Notes under the pieces: model-generated
The model's input: the letters and a program-made list of their open reading frames with translations, nothing else
Database searches by the model: none
Told to the model about the DNA's origin: nothing
In this document: piece by piece, positions 15,239-18,389 of the stretch
How the letters are laid out: each line of letters begins with the position of its first letter
How positions within the stretch are numbered: position 1 is the first letter of the stretch
Position numbers and translations under genes: made by a program
Assembly: GCA_021286885.1 (NCBI GenBank)
Contig: JAJTBM010000015.1
Location: forward strand, 1-18,389
Source: Rhodocyclales bacterium
GTDB lineage: Bacteria > Pseudomonadota > Gammaproteobacteria > Burkholderiales > Rhodocyclaceae
Reading direction: 5' to 3'
DNA length: 18,389 nt

Positions 15239-16543
15239 ATGAGCAACCAGGAAACTGTGGTGAGCGCGCTGGAGCGCCGTATTGATCTGTCCGTGCCGCT
15301 GGCCGAAATCGAGAAGGACGTGGAAGCACGTCTGAAGAAGCTGGCCCGCACCGCCAAGCTGCCGGGTTTCCGTCCGGGCAAGGTGCCCCTGCGCATGGTC
15401 GCCCAGAACTACGGCCCCCAGGCCCGTTCCGAAGCCGTCGGCGCCGCTGTCGAGCGCGTGCTCGGCGAGCAAGTGCGTGCCCTGGAACTGCGCGTGGCTG
15501 GCTACCCCAGCATCGAGCCGAAGGAAGCCTCTTCCGCCGAAGTGCTGGAATTCACCGCCGTGGTCGAGGTGTACCCCGAAATCGTGATCGCTGACATCAG
15601 CGCCCAGGAAGTGGAGCGTCCCCAACTCGAAGTGACCGACGCTGAAGTCGACAAGACCCTGGAAGTGCTGCTCAAGCAACGCACCTCCTACGAAGTCGTC
15701 GAGCGCGCTGCTCAGGCCGACGACAAGGTGGTCGTGGATTTCACTGGCCGCAAGGACGGTGTTGAATTTGATGGTGGCAAGGCTGCTGACTTCCCCTTCG
15801 TCATCGGCGGCGGCCAGATGCTCAAGGATTTCGAAGACGCTGCCGTTGGCCTGGCTGCCGGCGAGACCAAGACCTTCGACATGACCTTCCCGGCTGATTA
15901 CCACGCTGCCAACCTGGCTGGCCAGGCCGTGCAGTTCGACATCACCGTGAAGTCCGTGTCCGCTCCCAAGCTGCCCGCCGTGGATGCCGAGTTCGCTCAG
16001 TCCCTGGGCATTGCCGACGGCGACGTGGAAAAGATGCGTGCCGAAATCAAGGCCAACCTGGAGCGCGAAGTGAAGCGCCGCATCAAGGCCCAGCTCAAGG
16101 AGCGCGCCATGAACGTGCTGCTGGATGCGCATCCGATCGAAGTGCCGAAGGCACTGGTGCAACAGGAAGCCGAACAACTGGCCGATAATGCCCGCAAGGA
16201 CTTTGAAGCCCGTGGCATGAAGACCAAGGACCTGCCCATTGAAACCGGCTGGTTCACCGAACAGGCCGTGCGTCGCGTCAAGCTGGGCCTGATCATGTCC
16301 GAACTGGTCAAGGCCAAGGAACTGCACGCCAAGCCCGAGCAGATCCGTGCCGTGATCGAAGATTTCGCTGCCAGCTACGAAGACCCCTCCGAGGTCCTCA
16401 ACTGGTACTACTCGCAACCCCAGCGTCTGGCCCAGGCCGAAGCGCTGGTGATCGAGGACAATGTGGTTGAGTGGGTGGTCGGCAATACCAAGACCACCGA
16501 CAAGACTGCCTCCTTTGAAGAACTGATGGGTAATGCGGCCTAA
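15239..16543 (+). CDS. tig: Trigger factor, ribosome-associated chaperone (434 aa)
   Basis: Binds the ribosome near the exit tunnel, shields nascent chains and catalyses prolyl cis-trans isomerisation. The N-terminal ribosome-binding domain has the signature GFRPGKVP at residues 43-50. An FKBP-type isomerase domain follows at about 150-245 (DKVVVDFTGRKDGVEFDGG, FVIGGGQMLKDFE), then the helical C-terminal chaperone domain to the end. Length equals the usual 430-435 aa. The start has AGGGA at 15228-15232, six bases upstream. It is first in the widely conserved order tig-clpP-clpX, and the gap to clpP is only 21 bases. Codon use is strongly GC-biased, as for a highly expressed gene, and this creates a long open frame on the opposite strand. 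A sigma-54-like element precedes it. Confidence 0.98.
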   Translation: MSNQETVVSALERRIDLSVPLAEIEKDVEARLKKLARTAKLPGFRPGKVPLRMVAQNYGPQARSEAVGAAVERVLGEQVRALELRVAGYPSIEPKEASSAEVLEFTAVVEVYPEIVIADISAQEVERPQLEVTDAEVDKTLEVLLKQRTSYEVVERAAQADDKVVVDFTGRKDGVEFDGGKAADFPFVIGGGQMLKDFEDAAVGLAAGETKTFDMTFPADYHAANLAGQAVQFDITVKSVSAPKLPAVDAEFAQSLGIADGDVEKMRAEIKANLEREVKRRIKAQLKERAMNVLLDAHPIEVPKALVQQEAEQLADNARKDFEARGMKTKDLPIETGWFTEQAVRRVKLGLIMSELVKAKELHAKPEQIRAVIEDFAASYEDPSEVLNWYYSQPQRLAQAEALVIEDNVVEWVVGNTKTTDKTASFEELMGNAA

Positions 16544-16564
16544 GTCCGCGGAAAGCGACGACAA

Positions 16565-17209
16565 ATGACTCACCTGACACCCCCGTTTTCTCGTAGTGAG
16601 TGGGACCCGGTCGGTCTCGGCCTGATCCCGATGGTTGTCGAACAGAGCGGTCGTGGCGAGCGCTCCTATGACATCTATTCGCGCCTCCTCAAGGAGCGGG
16701 TGGTGTTCCTGGTGGGCCCCGTCAATGACGTGACGGCAAACCTTGTTGTTGCCCAGCTCCTGTTCCTGGAATCTGAGAATCCGGACAAGGACATCTTCTT
16801 CTACATCAACTCCCCCGGGGGTTCGGTCACGGCCGGCATGGCGATCTACGACACCATGCAGTTCATCAAGCCGGACGTGAGCACCCTGTGCATCGGTCAG
16901 GCTGCCAGCATGGGCGCGTTCCTGCTGGCCGCCGGTGCCAAGGGCAAGCGCTACTCCCTGCCCAACTCCCGGGTCATGATTCACCAGCCTCTGGGCGGCT
17001 TCCAGGGTCAGGCATCGGATATCGCCATCCATGCCCAGGAAATCCTGTCCCTGCGGTCCAAGCTGAATGACATGCTGGCCAAGCACACCGGCCAGAGCGT
17101 CGAGACCATCGAGCGCGACACCGATCGGGACAACTTCATGTCTGCCGAGGCAGCCATGAACTACGGCCTGGTGGACAAGGTGCTCACCAGCCGTGCCGAT
17201 GCGGTCTGA
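16565..17209 (+). CDS. clpP: ATP-dependent Clp protease proteolytic subunit ClpP (214 aa)
   Basis: The serine peptidase that forms a double heptameric barrel and degrades proteins fed by ClpX or ClpA. The catalytic triad is intact: Ser115 in [14 protein letters not shown], His140 in MIHQPLGG, and Asp189 in [11 protein letters not shown], each offset by four from the E. coli precursor numbering. The substrate-cleft motif [10 protein letters not shown] (82-91) is present. The N-terminal 15-20 residues are a likely self-cleaved propeptide. GGAAAG lies about 10 bases before the ATG. It lies between tig (21-base gap) and clpX (34-base gap) with no hairpin between, so the three are probably cotranscribed. 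Confidence 0.98.
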   Translation: MTHLTPPFSRSEWDPVGLGLIPMVVEQSGRGERSYDIYSRLLKERVVFLVGPVNDVTANLVVAQLLFLESENPDKDIFFYINSPGGSVTAGMAIYDTMQFIKPDVSTLCIGQAASMGAFLLAAGAKGKRYSLPNSRVMIHQPLGGFQGQASDIAIHAQEILSLRSKLNDMLAKHTGQSVETIERDTDRDNFMSAEAAMNYGLVDKVLTSRADAV

Positions 17210-17243
17210 TCAACCCTGAGAGCAACATAGAGAAAGGGCAGCC

Positions 17244-18389
17244 ATGGCGGACAAGAAGTCCAGCGGAGAAAAGCTGTTGTATTGCTCCTTCTGCGGCAAG
17301 AGCCAGCATGAAGTCCGCAAGCTGATCGCCGGCCCGTCGGTGTTCATCTGCGACGAATGCATCGAGCTGTGCAACGACATCATCCGCGATGAAATCAGTG
17401 CCGATACCGGCACTGCCAAGGGTGCCAAGGGCGAACTGCCCAGCCCCAAGGAAATCAGCGCGATTCTCGACCAGTACGTGATTGGTCAGGCCGCGGCCAA
17501 GCGCATCCTGTCGGTAGCGGTGTACAACCACTACAAGCGTCTGCGCCACCTGAACAAGGGGCAGGACGAGGTTGAACTGTCCAAGAGCAACATTTTGCTG
17601 ATCGGCCCCACCGGCTCCGGCAAGACCCTGCTCGCCCAGACCCTGGCCCGGCTGCTCAACGTGCCCCTCGTCATGGCGGATGCCACCACCCTGACCGAAG
17701 CCGGCTACGTGGGCGAGGACGTCGAGAACATCATCCAGAAACTGCTCCAGAAGTGCGACTACGAAGTCGAGAAGGCGCAGCAGGGGATCGTGTACATCGA
17801 CGAAATCGACAAGATCTCGCGCAAGTCCGACAACCCCTCCATTACCCGTGATGTATCGGGTGAAGGCGTGCAGCAAGCCCTGCTCAAGCTGATCGAAGGC
17901 ACCATTGCCTCCGTGCCGCCCCAGGGCGGTCGCAAGCATCCGAACCAGGATTTCGTCCAGGTGGATACCACCAACATCCTGTTCGTGTGCGGCGGCGCCT
18001 TCGACGGGCTGGAGCGGGTGATCCGCAACCGCTCCGAGAAGGTCGGGATCGGTTTCGGTGCCGAAGTGAAGAGCCGCGAGGTGAAGAGCGTCTCCGAAGC
18101 CTTCCGCGATGTGGAACCCGAAGATCTGATCAAGTTCGGCCTCATCCCCGAACTGATCGGCCGTCTGCCCGTGGTCGCCACCTTGCAGGAGCTGAACGAG
18201 GAAGCCCTGATCCAGATTCTGGTGGAGCCCAAGAACGCCCTCATCAAGCAGTATCAGAAGCTGTTCTCGATGGAAGGCGTCGAACTGGAAGTGCGCCCCG
18301 GTGCCCTGCAGGCCATTGCCCGCAAGGCGCTCAAGCGCAAGACCGGTGCCCGGGGCCTGCGTTCCATCCTGGAAGCCGTGCTGCTCGAC
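17244..18389 (+). CDS. clpX: ATP-dependent Clp protease ATP-binding subunit ClpX, 3' end beyond window
   Basis: The AAA+ unfoldase that recognises tagged proteins and passes them to ClpP. The reading frame runs from the ATG at 17244 (GAAAGG nearby upstream) to the window edge, 382 codons with no stop; the family is about 420 aa, so some 40 residues are missing. The N-terminal zinc domain has CSFC (14/17) and CDEC (36/39). Walker A GPTGSGKT is at 121-128, the pore loop GYVGED at 154-159, and Walker B IVYIDE ends at Asp186-Glu187. The [20 protein letters not shown] block and the [12 protein letters not shown] region follow, and [10 protein letters not shown] near the cut is the sensor-2 area. 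All key residues are intact. The gene that usually follows, lon, is outside the window. Confidence 0.98.
   Translation, partial: MADKKSSGEKLLYCSFCGKSQHEVRKLIAGPSVFICDECIELCNDIIRDEISADTGTAKGAKGELPSPKEISAILDQYVIGQAAAKRILSVAVYNHYKRLRHLNKGQDEVELSKSNILLIGPTGSGKTLLAQTLARLLNVPLVMADATTLTEAGYVGEDVENIIQKLLQKCDYEVEKAQQGIVYIDEIDKISRKSDNPSITRDVSGEGVQQALLKLIEGTIASVPPQGGRKHPNQDFVQVDTTNILFVCGGAFDGLERVIRNRSEKVGIGFGAEVKSREVKSVSEAFRDVEPEDLIKFGLIPELIGRLPVVATLQELNEEALIQILVEPKNALIKQYQKLFSMEGVELEVRPGALQAIARKALKRKTGARGLRSILEAVLLD

Noticed and set aside
15137..17086. 649-codon open frame on the minus strand across tig and clpP
   Set aside because: Both plus-strand genes are certain, with intact motifs. The antisense frame stays open because of strong GC-biased codon use; its translation is Gly/Leu/His-rich and has no family features.

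Overview
The window looks like a piece of a betaproteobacterial chromosome, probably Rhodocyclales-like (Azospira/Dechloromonas type). I infer this from the mostly high GC, from protein similarity recalled from memory, and from three conserved neighbourhoods: minor pilins with pilY1, prkA-yeaH-spoVR, and tig-clpP-clpX. The genus is not proven by the sequence. Everything reads as chromosomal core or near-core. I see no transposase, integrase, phage gene, CRISPR array, tRNA or rRNA.

Layout. (1) About 1-6200, plus strand: a type IV pilus minor-pilin operon, pilV, pilW, pilX and the large adhesin/tip gene pilY1. It has short gaps or overlapping start and stop codons and ends at a strong hairpin shared with the opposing gene. 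(2) About 6298-8650, minus strand: a DnaJ-like J-domain protein followed by trhP (yegQ), a tRNA U34 hydroxylation protein. (3) About 8710-9972, plus strand: a secreted right-handed beta-helix protein of unknown function, divergent from the DnaJ-like gene and convergent with spoVR. (4) About 10000-14801, minus strand: the stress/stationary-phase module prkA (yeaG), yeaH (DUF444) and spoVR (ycgB). (5) 14802-15238: a 437-base divergent regulatory region. (6) 15239 to the end, plus strand: tig, clpP and a clpX cut by the window edge, the ribosome-associated chaperone and the ClpXP protease.

How the genes work together. The pilin block builds the priming and tip complex of type IV pili. PrkA, YeaH and SpoVR are a co-conserved trio whose shared biochemical role is still poorly defined. 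Trigger factor and ClpXP cover folding of new proteins and regulated proteolysis.

I did not find a convincing new multi-gene system. The best leads are regulatory: a near-consensus sigma-54 (-24/-12) element in front of tig-clpP-clpX with an inverted repeat at enhancer distance; a perfect hairpin coinciding with a canonical G-quadruplex motif in the prkA-yeaH gap; a sharp base-composition change and repeated G7 tracts inside pilY1; and a zinc-finger DnaJ paralogue without the Gly/Phe region next to trhP.
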